A stretch of 64,000 nt of DNA from Saccharopolyspora_D taberi (GTDB lineage: Bacteria > Actinomycetota > Actinomycetes > Mycobacteriales > Pseudonocardiaceae), in NCBI RefSeq assembly GCF_039534165.1, contig NZ_BAAAUX010000006.1, positions 1 through 64,000 on the forward strand, in the 5' to 3' direction. Each line of letters opens with the position of its first letter. Position 1 is the stretch's first letter. Shown piece after piece: positions 47,461-56,789 of this stretch. A model generated the notes under the pieces. The model ran no database searches. It saw nothing but the letters and a program-made list of their open reading frames with translations, and was not told the origin of the DNA. Both the position numbers and the translations under genes were made by a program.

Positions 47461-49358
47461 CGGGCGAGTTCGGCGAGCATCGCGTTGTAGGCGGCCAGCT
47501 CGTCGTCGCCGGAGCGGTTGGTGCGGCGGCCCTCCCGCAGGTCGTGCCGGTACCACTGGGTCAGCAGCGCGATCAGGACCAGCACCAGCGGGATCTCGCC
47601 GCCGGCCCACGCGATCCCGCCGCCGAGCGCCTGGTCGGCGAGCAGGTCAGGGGACCACGGCAGGTCCAGGGTGCGGTAGAAGTTCTCGGCGATCACCCCG
47701 GACATGCCCATGACGATCACGCCGAAGAAGGCGTGGAAGGGCATGACCGCGAACACCATCGCCAACCGGGCCAGGTGCGGCAGCGGCTTGGGCGCGGGAT
47801 CGACCCCGATCACCGCCCAGTAGTACAGGTAGCCGACGAGGAGGAAGTGCGCGTTCATCAGCTCGTGCGCCCAGTGCTGGGACATCGCCGACTCGAACAG
47901 CGGCGTGAAGTACAGGGCGTAGAAGGAGCCGACGAACAGCAGCGTGGCGAGCGCCGGGTGGGCGAGCACTCGTGCGAGCGGGGAATGGACGACGGCGAGC
48001 AGCCATTCCCTCGGCCCGAGCGGGTTTCCGCGACCGCTCGGCGGAATCGCCCGCAGTGCCAACGTGATCGGGCCACCCAGCGCGAGCAGCACGGGCACGA
48101 GCATGTTCAGGACCATGTGCACGAGCATGTGCGCGCTGAACATCCCGGACGAGTACACGCCGAGACCGGACGATGTCGCCACCAGCAGCGTCGCGCACCC
48201 GCCGAGCCAGGCCGCGGTGCGGCCGACCGGCCAGCCGTCGCCACGCCTGCGCAGCCTGCGGACGCCTGCCAGGTACAGGACGGCCAGGACCACCGCCGCG
48301 GTGCCGAGGATCAGGTCGAACCGCCAGGTCGTGACCAGCCCGAGCAGCGTCGGGGGAGAGGGCAGGTCGTAGCCGATCACCGTGGCCGTGGGACCGACCT
48401 CGCGGTCCAGCAGGTTCGGCGGCGGCGTGTGCGCCATGCCCATCGAGACGCCGACCGTGACCAGCATGATCGCCAGCTCCGGTCCGAGCACCCGCCGACC
48501 GGCCCGGCGCCGGACGACGACGCAGGCGGCGCCGAGCACCAGCAGGCAGCCGACCTTCGCCAGCACCAGCGCACCGTAGGAAGTCCCGAAAAGCTGGGGA
48601 AGCGGGATCAGCACCAGCGAGTCGACGATGCCGGAAACCGCGAGCACCACCCAGCATCCGAGCGCGAGCTTCCGATAACGCCGGAGCACCAACGCTTCCT
48701 GGCCGCCGTTCCGACGCAGGTGCGCGCAAACCGCGACCAGCACACCGAGCCACAACGCAGCAGCGACGACGTGCAGCAGCATCGCGTTGGTGGCGATGTC
48801 GTGCCCGGCGTTGGAGGCGGAGTGGCTGACCACCGCGGGCGGGAGCAGCCCGGCGGCGGCGACCCCCGCCAGCAGCATCACCGGCCGCCAGGCGAGGACG
48901 AAGTGGCAGCCGACCGAGACCACCAACGCGACGACCGCGGTCGCCACCCACGCCTTCGGCTCGACCATCGCGTGCAGAAGACCGGAAAAGCCGCTTGGGG
49001 AAAGAACTTCGGCCAGCGACTGCCCGGCGGAATCGGCCATCTCGAAGGGAACCATCGCGACGGCCGAGCCGAACCACGCCCACCCGGCGGCCCCGGCGCT
49101 CCGCAGCGCCGCGTACCCGTCCGCGGACACGCCCCCGGTCTTGCGGGGCGAGGTGAAGAACGCGCAGAAGACGAGGGAGCCCAGGCACACCGCAGCCGCG
49201 ATGTCGGCGGTCATCCGCAGCAGGTTCACGCCGACCGCGGTCACCGCGCCGGGATCGGGGTAGCCGAGCGCGGAGTACGCCGCGTCCCCGACCGACCACA
49301 CGAGCGCGACCACGATGACGACCGCCGCCACCACGCCCCACGCGATGTGCTTGAGCAT
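47448..49358 (-). CDS. CopD-CtaG fusion membrane protein
   Basis: This 636-residue protein has an N-terminal CopD-like half (about 8 helices, with HDIATNAMLLHVVAAALWLG) and a C-terminal CtaG/caa3-assembly half (SAHMLVHMVLNMLVPVLLAL; HWAHELMNAHFLLVGYLYYW). Conserved His and Met residues are likely copper ligands. It would import or hand copper to oxidase assembly, opposing the adjacent export pump. AGGAGG lies 6 bases before the ATG. Confidence 0.88.
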   Translation of the reverse strand: MLKHIAWGVVAAVVIVVALVWSVGDAAYSALGYPDPGAVTAVGVNLLRMTADIAAAVCLGSLVFCAFFTSPRKTGGVSADGYAALRSAGAAGWAWFGSAVAMVPFEMADSAGQSLAEVLSPSGFSGLLHAMVEPKAWVATAVVALVVSVGCHFVLAWRPVMLLAGVAAAGLLPPAVVSHSASNAGHDIATNAMLLHVVAAALWLGVLVAVCAHLRRNGGQEALVLRRYRKLALGCWVVLAVSGIVDSLVLIPLPQLFGTSYGALVLAKVGCLLVLGAACVVVRRRAGRRVLGPELAIMLVTVGVSMGMAHTPPPNLLDREVGPTATVIGYDLPSPPTLLGLVTTWRFDLILGTAAVVLAVLYLAGVRRLRRRGDGWPVGRTAAWLGGCATLLVATSSGLGVYSSGMFSAHMLVHMVLNMLVPVLLALGGPITLALRAIPPSGRGNPLGPREWLLAVVHSPLARVLAHPALATLLFVGSFYALYFTPLFESAMSQHWAHELMNAHFLLVGYLYYWAVIGVDPAPKPLPHLARLAMVFAVMPFHAFFGVIVMGMSGVIAENFYRTLDLPWSPDLLADQALGGGIAWAGGEIPLVLVLIALLTQWYRHDLREGRRTNRSGDDELAAYNAMLAELARQRR

Positions 49359-49427
49359 CCGTTGGCCTCCTGGTGTTCTCAGGAGGAAGTCGCGCGCCAG
49401 GACAGCGGGGTTCCCGGGCGGTGCTGT

Positions 49428-50267
49428 CTAGTTCCCCAGGTAGTTCTCCGGCCCTGCCTCGCTGGAAGCCGAGTTCGCGGCGGGCGCGGTCCACTCCTTG
49501 GCGCTCTCGTCCGAAGTCAGGTTCGTGTAGAAAGCGGTCGCCATCACCAGGTACCGGTGGTCGACGTTGCGGTACTGGGAACGCGCCGAGTCCAGGAAGT
49601 CCGACCGGTCGCAGGCGTCGCTGCCGCTGCCGCTCTTCGGGCAGAAGATCCCGTAGTCGGCCGTCTCCATCCGGTCGAAGGCGTCGAACGCCTGCTGCGC
49701 GGTCGAGGCGTCTTCGAACGGGTGCACCTGGACCGAGATCAGGACACTGCCGTTCCCAGGGCGGTAGTTCCCGGTCACGCTCCTGGAACAGCCGTTGTTC
49801 CCCAGCGCTTCCTTGACGTTGCTGCTCATGTGGGCCGCGCTGGTGCAGTCGTGCACACCCGACGCCACCAGCTCGTAGTAAACGCCCTTGCCGTCGGTGA
49901 AGCTGTCGGGCAGCAGGGCGTCCTCGGTCAACGGCGTCTCGTCAGTGGAGATGTCGTCCAGCGAGCGGGGATCGAATTCGGCACTGGTCGGCGTGATCTC
50001 CTCGGAGGACTCCACCGGTTCCGTGCTTTCGGGCTCGGTGGTTTCCGGCTCCGTGGTCGCGGAATAGGAGTACGAGGGTTCGGCCGGCGAAGTGCTCGGC
50101 GTTCCCTCCTCGGAGAACACGCTGGACAACTGCCCGATGTTGGAGAACCCGAAGAACCCCAGGATCGCCACGACCGACGCGGCGACGGTGGTCATCAGAA
50201 CCCAGGGCGGGTCCCCGGACTCACCCTTCTTCCCATCGGAATCGCTGCTGCCGTCCACCAACGCCAC
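49428..50267 (-). CDS. Single-pass membrane protein, unknown function
   Basis: This 279-residue protein has a short cytosolic Asp/Ser/Gly-rich N-terminus, one membrane helix (TTVAASVVAILGFFGF), a Thr/Glu/Pro/Ser-rich stalk (TTEPETTEPESTEPVE) and an extracellular domain with four cysteines (VHDCTSAAH, NNGCSRS, IFCPKSG, DACDRSD). It lies downstream of a Ser/Thr kinase gene in the same direction and could be a kinase substrate or sensor. Start GTG 50267. Confidence 0.65.
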   Translation of the reverse strand: MALVDGSSDSDGKKGESGDPPWVLMTTVAASVVAILGFFGFSNIGQLSSVFSEEGTPSTSPAEPSYSYSATTEPETTEPESTEPVESSEEITPTSAEFDPRSLDDISTDETPLTEDALLPDSFTDGKGVYYELVASGVHDCTSAAHMSSNVKEALGNNGCSRSVTGNYRPGNGSVLISVQVHPFEDASTAQQAFDAFDRMETADYGIFCPKSGSGSDACDRSDFLDSARSQYRNVDHRYLVMATAFYTNLTSDESAKEWTAPAANSASSEAGPENYLGN

Positions 50268-50333
50268 GGACCCCCGCTCATGGCCACCGCAGTGCCATCC
50301 CCTTGGACTTTAGCAACTTTCACACCCGGAAAT

Positions 50334-50350
50334 CCCCGCTTCAAGCGGGG
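50334..50350. terminator. Palindrome containing the kinase stop codon
   Basis: CCCCGCTT and AAGCGGGG flank a single base, and the kinase TGA lies inside. It may attenuate read-through into the membrane-protein gene. Confidence 0.4.
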
Positions 50351-51243
50351 TTCCCGCGCACCCGGCCGATCACGCGCGCGTACATCCGGCCGGGGCTCGG
50401 CGTGCACTCCGGGTCGAGAAAACCGGGCAGCATCGGCAGATCCACCGCGAACGGCTGCAACCGCTCGTAGAGCACGTTCGCGTCGGCGGGCCGGTTCTCC
50501 GGCGCCTTCTCCAGCAGGTCCTGGACCAGCCGGTCGAGCTCGGACGGAACGCCGTGCAGCGTCGGCGGCGGCTGCTTGACCTGCTTCTCGAACACCGCGT
50601 ACGCGGTCGGACCGGTGAACAGCTGCCGCCCGGTCAGCATCTCGTGCAGCACGCACCCCAGGGCGTAGAGGTCGCTGCGCGTCCCGGCGACCCCGTGCTG
50701 GATCTGCTCGGGCGCCATGTACGCCGGGGTGCCGACGATCTGCCCGGCCCGGGTGAACTGGGCGACGTCGGTGTCGCGCAGCATCGCCAGGCCGAAGTCG
50801 AGGACCTTCACGCTGCCGTCCGGGCAGAGCATCAGGTTGGTGGGCTTGAGATCCCGGTGGCAGATCGACAGCGAGTGCGCCGCCGACAGCACCGCGCAGG
50901 ACTGCGCCGCGATCGCCGCCGCCCACGGCACCGGGACCGGCCCGTGCTCGCCGATCAGGTCCGACACCGTGACGCCGTCGATGAACTGCATGACCTGGAA
51001 CAGCCGCTGGTCGAAGGTGCCGAAGTCGTAGAGGGTCGGCGCGCCCGCGTGCTCCAGCCGGGCCAGGATCCGCGCCTCGCGGATGAAGCGGTGCTCCAGC
51101 TCGTCGTCGGGACCGCCGGGCAGGTGCAGGAACTTCACCGCCACCCGCCGGTCCAGGTGCAGGTCGTGCCCGCGGTGCACGGCTCCCATCCCGCCCTTGC
51201 CGAGGGGGAGCTCGTCGAGCTCGTACCGGTCGGCGATGCGCAT
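50341..51243 (-). CDS. Hanks-type Ser/Thr protein kinase, soluble
   Basis: This 300-residue kinase has the glycine loop GKGGMGAVHRG, VAVKFL with the ATP lysine, HRDLKPTNLML catalytic loop, DFG in VKVLDFGLAM and APE in YMAPEQ. It stops shortly after the kinase fold, with no transmembrane or PASTA part, so it is cytosolic. GGGAGGG precedes ATG 51243. It follows the methylase gene by 20 bases and shares the neighbourhood with a PP2C phosphatase. Confidence 0.9.
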   Translation of the reverse strand: MRIADRYELDELPLGKGGMGAVHRGHDLHLDRRVAVKFLHLPGGPDDELEHRFIREARILARLEHAGAPTLYDFGTFDQRLFQVMQFIDGVTVSDLIGEHGPVPVPWAAAIAAQSCAVLSAAHSLSICHRDLKPTNLMLCPDGSVKVLDFGLAMLRDTDVAQFTRAGQIVGTPAYMAPEQIQHGVAGTRSDLYALGCVLHEMLTGRQLFTGPTAYAVFEKQVKQPPPTLHGVPSELDRLVQDLLEKAPENRPADANVLYERLQPFAVDLPMLPGFLDPECTPSPGRMYARVIGRVRGNPA

Positions 51244-51263
51244 TCGCCCTCCCAATCGCGGGT

Positions 51264-53030
51264 TCACCGCACGGCTTCGGGTTCGAGCTGGCCGTCGAGC
51301 AGCCCCGCGCAGCCCAGCCGGGCGAGCCGCGCGGCCAGCTCCGCGGTCTCCCGCGCGGCATCGGCCAGCTCGGCCAGCCGCCGGAACGCCGCGCCGTGCG
51401 CGCGCTGCTCTTCCAGCGGCAGCCGAGGAATCCGGGTGCGCCGCGCGTCGATCCGGCTGGAACCGGGGCCGGTGCGCGGGTCGGCGGAGCGCAGCACGCC
51501 CGCCAGGAACTCGGCGTCGAGGTGCTGCGGGTCGACGCGGTAGCGGGTGAGGTACGGGCCGAGCACCGCGCTGCCGGTGACCACCCGCGCGGCGCCGGTC
51601 GGCGCGGCGACGACATCGCCCGGCTCGACCTCGACCAGGCCGTCCGCGGACGTGGTCCAGCCGGAGGCGGACCGGTTGTGCGCCACGTCGTCGGCGGTGA
51701 GCACCGCGACGTCACCACTGCCGGTGGTCAGCTTGGCGGGGGAGTGCCGGACCGCGACCAGTCCGGCCTTGGTCAGCTCGCCGATGGTGGTGACCGGCAG
51801 CGCCCGCCGCTGCGGCAGGATTTCCAGCTCCGGCAACGGGATCGACAGCTCGCGCAGCTGCTCCAGCGTCGCGCCGTACTCCCCCCGGAGGTCCCGCCCG
51901 GAGCGGTCCGAGCCGCGCAGCGCCGGGGTCAGGTCGATGTCGTCGTCGAGCAGGTCGATGATCCGGGTGCCGTTCGACTCCGGATCGGCCAGGTGCGCCA
52001 GCCAGCTCTGCTCCACAGTGGACAGATCTTCGGCGGCCAGCAGCAGGAGGTGCGACGGCGGCCGTTCCCCCCGCTTCGGCCGCCGCAGCAGCCAGAGGTC
52101 CGGGCCGGCGGAGGGCAGCGTCACCACCGCGCGCAGCGCGCCTGCCCGGAGCAGGTTCCCGCGGATCCGCCTGCCCGGCCGCCTGCCCGCCGCGGCGGGC
52201 GGCATCAGGATCGCGACCAGCCCGCCGGGCCGGACGTGCGCGAGGCAGTGCTGCGCCCACGCCAGCTCCGGTTCCCCGCGCGGCGGCACGCCGTACTCCC
52301 AGCGCGGATCGCCGGTCAGCTCGCCGTGCCCCCACGACCGCTCGTTGAACGGCGGCTCGCACAGCACGGCGTCGGCGACCCGGTCGGCGAAGGCGTCCTG
52401 CCGCAGCGAATCGCCCGCGACGAGCTCGGTTTCCCTGCCGTGCAGGCGAAGCCGGGTGGCGGCGATCGACGCGTGCGCGTCGTCGAGCTCCTGGCCGAGC
52501 ACCCGGGCCGCCGGGGCGGCGAGCAGCAGCCCGCCCAGGCCGCAGGCCGGGTCGAGCACGGTCCCGGTGGTCTCGCACAGCCGCGCCATCAGCTCCGCGA
52601 CCGGTCGCGGTGTCGCCGACACCCGGCGCGAGTGCGCTTCCAGGTAGCGCTCGCAGAGGAAGTCGAACGCCTCGGCGCCGCCGAGCTCGTCGGTGAGTTC
52701 GGTCAGCAGCGGTGCGAGCCCGGCGTCGTCGAGCGGTTCGCCGTCGAGCAGGAACTGCCCGGCGGCGGCGACGAGCCTGCCGAGGTGGAGGTCGTCGGCG
52801 GTGGTGCGCAGCCGCTGCCACACCCGCTCGGTGAGCGGGACCTCGAAGGTCTTGCCGTTGCGGCGCAGCCAGTCCTCGACCTCGCGCAGCGAGAACAGCG
52901 GGCTGGACGTGGTGCCGCCGACCGGGCGGGGGAAGTCGTCGTAGCGGCGGCGCCAGTTGCTCACCGCGGCTCGGCCGACATCGACCAGCCTGGCGATGTC
53001 GGCGGCGTTCACGGTGGCATCCGAGCTCAT
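51264..53030 (-). CDS. HTH-adenine-methylase-TRD protein (orphan HsdM/HsdS-like fusion)
   Basis: This 588-residue protein has an N-terminal MerR/RacA-like helix-turn-helix (NAADIARLVDVGRAAVSNWR), an N6-adenine methylase core (VLDPACGLGGLLLAAP near 155; motif IV AVLCEPPF near 222, EPPF in place of NPPY) and a C-terminal type I specificity-like target domain (AKLTTGSGDVAVLTADDV; IPRLPLEEQRAHGAAF). No restriction subunit lies nearby. Coupled to a kinase gene. It may mark DNA for regulation or defence; activity with EPPF is uncertain. Confidence 0.82.
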   Translation of the reverse strand: MSSDATVNAADIARLVDVGRAAVSNWRRRYDDFPRPVGGTTSSPLFSLREVEDWLRRNGKTFEVPLTERVWQRLRTTADDLHLGRLVAAAGQFLLDGEPLDDAGLAPLLTELTDELGGAEAFDFLCERYLEAHSRRVSATPRPVAELMARLCETTGTVLDPACGLGGLLLAAPAARVLGQELDDAHASIAATRLRLHGRETELVAGDSLRQDAFADRVADAVLCEPPFNERSWGHGELTGDPRWEYGVPPRGEPELAWAQHCLAHVRPGGLVAILMPPAAAGRRPGRRIRGNLLRAGALRAVVTLPSAGPDLWLLRRPKRGERPPSHLLLLAAEDLSTVEQSWLAHLADPESNGTRIIDLLDDDIDLTPALRGSDRSGRDLRGEYGATLEQLRELSIPLPELEILPQRRALPVTTIGELTKAGLVAVRHSPAKLTTGSGDVAVLTADDVAHNRSASGWTTSADGLVEVEPGDVVAAPTGAARVVTGSAVLGPYLTRYRVDPQHLDAEFLAGVLRSADPRTGPGSSRIDARRTRIPRLPLEEQRAHGAAFRRLAELADAARETAELAARLARLGCAGLLDGQLEPEAVR

Positions 53031-53080
53031 CGGCACCACTCTAGACGAGCTCACAGATCGGGTCCACGACCGAAGTGCTT

Positions 53081-53107
53081 GTGAACTGAGTTCACTAGTG
53101 ATTCACT
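53081..53107. promoter_or_regulatory. Paired palindromes in the methylase/PP2C divergent promoter
   Basis: GTGAACTGAGTTCAC (53081-53095, 6-bp arms) and AGTGATTCACT (53097-53107, 5-bp arms) lie one base apart in the 83-bp gap. The methylase's own HTH domain is a candidate binder. Confidence 0.6.
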
Positions 53108-53113
53108 GGAGCC

Positions 53114-53911
53114 ATGACACACGACGACTCGTTGGTGCTCCGCTACGCCAGTAGATCGGATCCGGGGCGCCGCCGTCAGGCGAACGAGGATTCCGCCTAC
53201 GCCAGTCCCCGCGTGTTCGCCGTCGCCGACGGCATGGGCGGCCACGCCCACGGTGAGGTCGCCAGCGGTGTCGCCGTCGAGGTCATCGGCGACCTCGACC
53301 GCGATCTGGACCCGCGGGTGGACCTGCTCGACGCCCTGTCCGACTCGGTCACCGAGATCGGCCACCGGTTGACCACCCTGGCCCTGCGCAACCCGGATCT
53401 CAAGGGCATGGGCAGCACGCTGACCGCGCTGGTCTGGGACGGCGCCCGGTTCGCCCTCGGCCACGTCGGCGACTCCCGCGGCTACCTGCTCCGGGAGGGC
53501 AGGCTCCAGCAGCTGACCCGCGACCACACGATGGTCCAGGAGCTGGTCGACGCCGGCCGCATCACCGAGGAGCAGGCCGCCGAACACCCGCGCCGCTCGC
53601 TGCTCACCCAGGCCCTGCGCAGCGGCGAGTCGCCGGTTCCGGACCTGGCGTACCTGGAGGTCCGGCCCTTCGACCGCTACCTGCTGTGCTCCGACGGCGT
53701 GACCGCGGTGCTCGGCCCCGGCGAGGTCCAGGAGGCCCTGGCCGGCATCGCGAACCCCGCCGAGGCGGCCGAGCAGCTGATCGCGCTGGCCAACGCGGGC
53801 GGCGGCCCGGACAACATCACCTGCGTCATCGCCGACGTGCTCCCGGCCGACTACGCCGAAGCCGACGGCGAGCAGGGCGCGAGCTGGTGGCAGCGGCTGC
53901 TGGGCGGCTGA
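53114..53911 (+). CDS. PP2C-family Ser/Thr phosphatase
   Basis: This 265-residue metal-dependent phosphatase has the motifs SDPGRRRQANEDSAY, FAVADGMGGHAHG, GHVGDSRGYLL, LLCSDGVTAVL and GGPDNITCVIADV, with the expected aspartate metal ligands. It should reverse phosphorylation by the nearby kinase. The gene is divergent from the methylase-kinase operon across shared palindromes. Confidence 0.92.
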   Translation: MTHDDSLVLRYASRSDPGRRRQANEDSAYASPRVFAVADGMGGHAHGEVASGVAVEVIGDLDRDLDPRVDLLDALSDSVTEIGHRLTTLALRNPDLKGMGSTLTALVWDGARFALGHVGDSRGYLLREGRLQQLTRDHTMVQELVDAGRITEEQAAEHPRRSLLTQALRSGESPVPDLAYLEVRPFDRYLLCSDGVTAVLGPGEVQEALAGIANPAEAAEQLIALANAGGGPDNITCVIADVLPADYAEADGEQGASWWQRLLGG

Positions 53912-54012
53912 GATCGGCGCTGGGATCGCCCCCGGGATCAGCACCGGGTTCGCCACACTGTGAGCTTGGTCGACTCCGCTTGGTATCGGGGTGAAGATCG
54001 ATTAGACATGTT

Positions 54013-54042
54013 CCCGGGTCATCCGGGTGCGGATGACCCGGG
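54013..54042. terminator. Hairpin between convergent PP2C and csoR genes
   Basis: CCCGGGTCATCC and its exact complement form a 12-bp stem with a 6-base loop. Confidence 0.65.
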
Positions 54043-54140
54043 CGCGGGCTCACTGGGGGTGCCCGCCGCCCCTTCCGGGCGCGCGCAGAGAAGGGCGTGC
54101 GCCGCTGATCCCGCGCGGAACCGGCGGCGGCCCGGTCCGG

Positions 54141-54422
54141 CTATGACCGGACCAGCCGGACGATGGCGTCGTTGGCCTCGCGCAGCTTCTCCTCGGCGAC
54201 CGCGCCACCCTCGGCCACCGCCTCGGCGACGCAGTGTTCGAGGTGCTGCTCGATCAGCCCGAGCGAGACCGCCTGCAGCGCCTTGGTCGCCGCCCCGACC
54301 TGGGTCAGGATGTCGATGCAGTACTCGTCCTCGTCGATCATCCGCTGCAGTCCGCGGATCTGACCCTCGATGCGGCGCAACCGCTTGAGGTAGCCGTCCT
54401 TGTCCTCGGTGTAGCCACGCAT
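54141..54422 (-). CDS. csoR: CsoR-family copper-sensing repressor
   Basis: This 93-residue helical protein starts RGYTEDKDGYLKRLRRIEGQ and has the Cu(I) ligand set Cys (DEYCIDIL), His and Cys (IEQHLEHCVAE). Apo-CsoR binds DNA and copper releases it. AGGAG lies 9 bases before the chosen ATG; ATG 54443 is in frame. It sits downstream of the copper ATPase operon and probably controls the operator at 57206. Confidence 0.9.
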   Translation of the reverse strand: MRGYTEDKDGYLKRLRRIEGQIRGLQRMIDEDEYCIDILTQVGAATKALQAVSLGLIEQHLEHCVAEAVAEGGAVAEEKLREANDAIVRLVRS

Positions 54423-54509
54423 CTGCTTCAACTCCTGGATCATCCGCGCCGAAAGCCGCCCGCATACGATACCGCCGTACGGGCCGGTACGGCTCCTACC
54501 TGCTCCGAT

Positions 54510-54540
54510 GGCCCGGATGTCCACAGTGGACATCCGGGCC
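54510..54540 (-). terminator. Long palindrome after the copper ATPase
   Basis: Fifteen-base perfect arms (GGCCCGGATGTCCAC and complement) surround one base, 15 nt beyond the copA stop and upstream of csoR. Confidence 0.7.
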
Positions 54541-54554
54541 GCCGTAGCACTCGC

Positions 54555-56789
54555 TCAGGCCGGGCGGAACCCGCGCAGCCGGAGGCTGTTGGACACCACG
54601 AACACCGAGCTGAACGCCATCGCCGCACCCGCGATCATCGGGTTGAGCAGGCCGGCCGCCGCCAGCGGCAGCGCGGCCACGTTGTAGGCGAAGGCCCAGA
54701 ACAGGTTGCCCTTGATGGTGCCCAGCGTGCGCCGGGAGAGCCGGATCGCGTCGGCCGCCGCCCGCAGGTCGCCACGGACCAGGGTCAGGTCCCCGGCCTC
54801 GATGGCGACGTCGGTGCCGGTGCCCATGGCCAGCCCGAGATCGGCCCTGACCAGCGCGGCGGCGTCGTTGACCCCGTCGCCGACCATCGCGACCACCCGG
54901 CCCTCGCCCTGCAACCGGGACACCACGTCGACCTTGTCCGCGGGCAGCACCTCGGCGATGACCTCGTCGATGCCGACCTTCGCCGCCACCGCGCGGGCCG
55001 CCGCCTCGTTGTCACCGGTCAGCAGGATCGGCGTCAGCCCCAGGCCGCGCAGCTGCGCGACCGCTTCCGCCGAGGTCGGCTTGACGGTGTCCGACACCAC
55101 CAGCACGGCCCGCGCCCTGCCGTCCCACGCGACCGCGACCGCGGTCGCGCCTTCGGACTCGGCCGCCGCCTTCGCGTCGGCCAGCTCCGCGGGCAGCTCG
55201 ACGCTCCACTCCGCCAGCAGCGCGGCCCGTCCGACCAGCATCGCGCGTCCGTCGACCACGCCCTGCACGCCGAGCCCTTCGAGGTTGGCGAAGTCCGCCA
55301 CCTCCGGCAGCGCCCCGGCCTGAGCGCGGGCCCCAGCAGCGATGGCCTTGGCGATCGGATGCTCGGAGGCGTCCTCGACCGCACCGGCCAGCCGCAGCAC
55401 CTCGGTCGCGTCCTCGCCTTCGGCGGCGACGACGCGCGCCAGCGACATCTGCCCGGACGTCACGGTCCCGGTCTTGTCCAGCACCACGGTGTCGATGCGC
55501 CGGGTGGACTCCAGCACCTCCGGTCCCTTGATCAGGATGCCGAGCTGGGCGCCCCGGCCGGTCCCGACCAGCAGCGCGGTCGGCGTGGCCAGGCCGAGGG
55601 CGCACGGGCAGGCGATGATCAGCACCGCGACCGCGGCGGTGAACGCCATCCCCACCGAACCGCCGGTGCCCAGCCAGAACCCGAGGGTCGCGAAGGCCAG
55701 CGCGATCACGATCGGCACGAACACCGCCGAGACCCGGTCGGCCAGCCGCTGCACCTCGGCCTTGCCGGTCTGGGCGTCCTCGACGAGCTTGGCCATCTGC
55801 GCCAGCTGGGTGTCCGAGCCGACGCGGGTCGCCCGCACCACCAGCCGCCCGCCTGCGTTGACGGTCGCGCCGACGACGGTGTCGCCGGGCCCGACCTCGA
55901 CCGGCACCGACTCGCCGGTGAGCATGCTCGCGTCGACCGCCGAGCTGCCGTCCTCGATCACGCCGTCGGTGGCGATCTTCTCGCCCGGCCGCACCACGAA
56001 CCGGTCGCCGACGGCGAGCCGGTCGACGGGAACGCGCTCCTCCTGGCCGTCGCGCAGCACGGCGACGTCCTTGGCGCCGAGTTCGAGCAGCGCCCGCAGC
56101 GCAGCGCCCGCCCGCCGCTTGGACCTGGCCTCGAAGTAGCGGCCGGCGAGGATGAACGTGGTGACGCCTGCGGCGACTTCGAGGTAGATGTTCCCGGTGC
56201 CCGAGGTCCGCTGGACGCTGAACTCGAAACCGTGCGTCATGCCGGGAGTTCCGGCGGTGCCGAGGAACAGCGCGTAGAGCGACCACGCGAGCGCGGCCAG
56301 CGTGCCCATCGAGATCAGCGTGTCCATGGTGGCCGTGCCGTGGCGCAGGTTGGTCCACGCGGCGCGGTGGAACGGCAGCGCCGCCCACACCACGACCGGC
56401 GCGGCCAGCGTCAGCGACAACCACTGCCAGTTGGTGAACTGCAGCGCCGGGAACATGGCCAGCAGGATCACCGGGACCGAGAGCGCGGTGCTGACCAGCA
56501 GCCGCGTCCGCAGCGGATCGGCCTCCTCGGCCGGGGGCTCTGCTTCCTCCGCCTCCGGCTGCGGGACGGTGGCGGTGTAACCGGCCTTCTCGACGACGGC
56601 GACCAGCTCGTCCGGGGTGATCCCGTCGGGGTGGACGACGTTGGCCTTCTCGGTCGCGTAGTTGACCGTGGCCTGCACGCCCTCGATCTTGTTGAGCTTC
56701 TTCTCGATCCGCGCGGCGCAGGAGGCGCAGGTCATGCCGCCGATGGCCAGCTCGATGCGGGCACCGGTGCCGGTGTCGGTGGCGGTCAT
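54555..56789 (-). CDS. copA: Copper-translocating P1B-type ATPase, locus 2
   Basis: This 744-residue pump has one metal domain (GGMTCASCAARIEKKL), the CPC motif (IIACPCALGLATPTAL), DKTGTV, SEHPIAKAIA, GDGVNDAAAL and the Cu(I)-type C-terminal YN and MAFSSVFVVSN. It exports cytosolic copper. The ATG overlaps the stop of a 52-codon gene (ATGA), which in turn overlaps copZ. Expression should be copper-induced through CsoR. Confidence 0.94.
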   Translation of the reverse strand: MTATDTGTGARIELAIGGMTCASCAARIEKKLNKIEGVQATVNYATEKANVVHPDGITPDELVAVVEKAGYTATVPQPEAEEAEPPAEEADPLRTRLLVSTALSVPVILLAMFPALQFTNWQWLSLTLAAPVVVWAALPFHRAAWTNLRHGTATMDTLISMGTLAALAWSLYALFLGTAGTPGMTHGFEFSVQRTSGTGNIYLEVAAGVTTFILAGRYFEARSKRRAGAALRALLELGAKDVAVLRDGQEERVPVDRLAVGDRFVVRPGEKIATDGVIEDGSSAVDASMLTGESVPVEVGPGDTVVGATVNAGGRLVVRATRVGSDTQLAQMAKLVEDAQTGKAEVQRLADRVSAVFVPIVIALAFATLGFWLGTGGSVGMAFTAAVAVLIIACPCALGLATPTALLVGTGRGAQLGILIKGPEVLESTRRIDTVVLDKTGTVTSGQMSLARVVAAEGEDATEVLRLAGAVEDASEHPIAKAIAAGARAQAGALPEVADFANLEGLGVQGVVDGRAMLVGRAALLAEWSVELPAELADAKAAAESEGATAVAVAWDGRARAVLVVSDTVKPTSAEAVAQLRGLGLTPILLTGDNEAAARAVAAKVGIDEVIAEVLPADKVDVVSRLQGEGRVVAMVGDGVNDAAALVRADLGLAMGTGTDVAIEAGDLTLVRGDLRAAADAIRLSRRTLGTIKGNLFWAFAYNVAALPLAAAGLLNPMIAGAAMAFSSVFVVSNSLRLRGFRPA

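Noticed and set aside
50341..53030. Complete Pgl or BREX phage-defence system
   Set aside because: Only a methylase and a kinase are present; PglZ, PglY/BrxC and PglW-type large proteins are missing.
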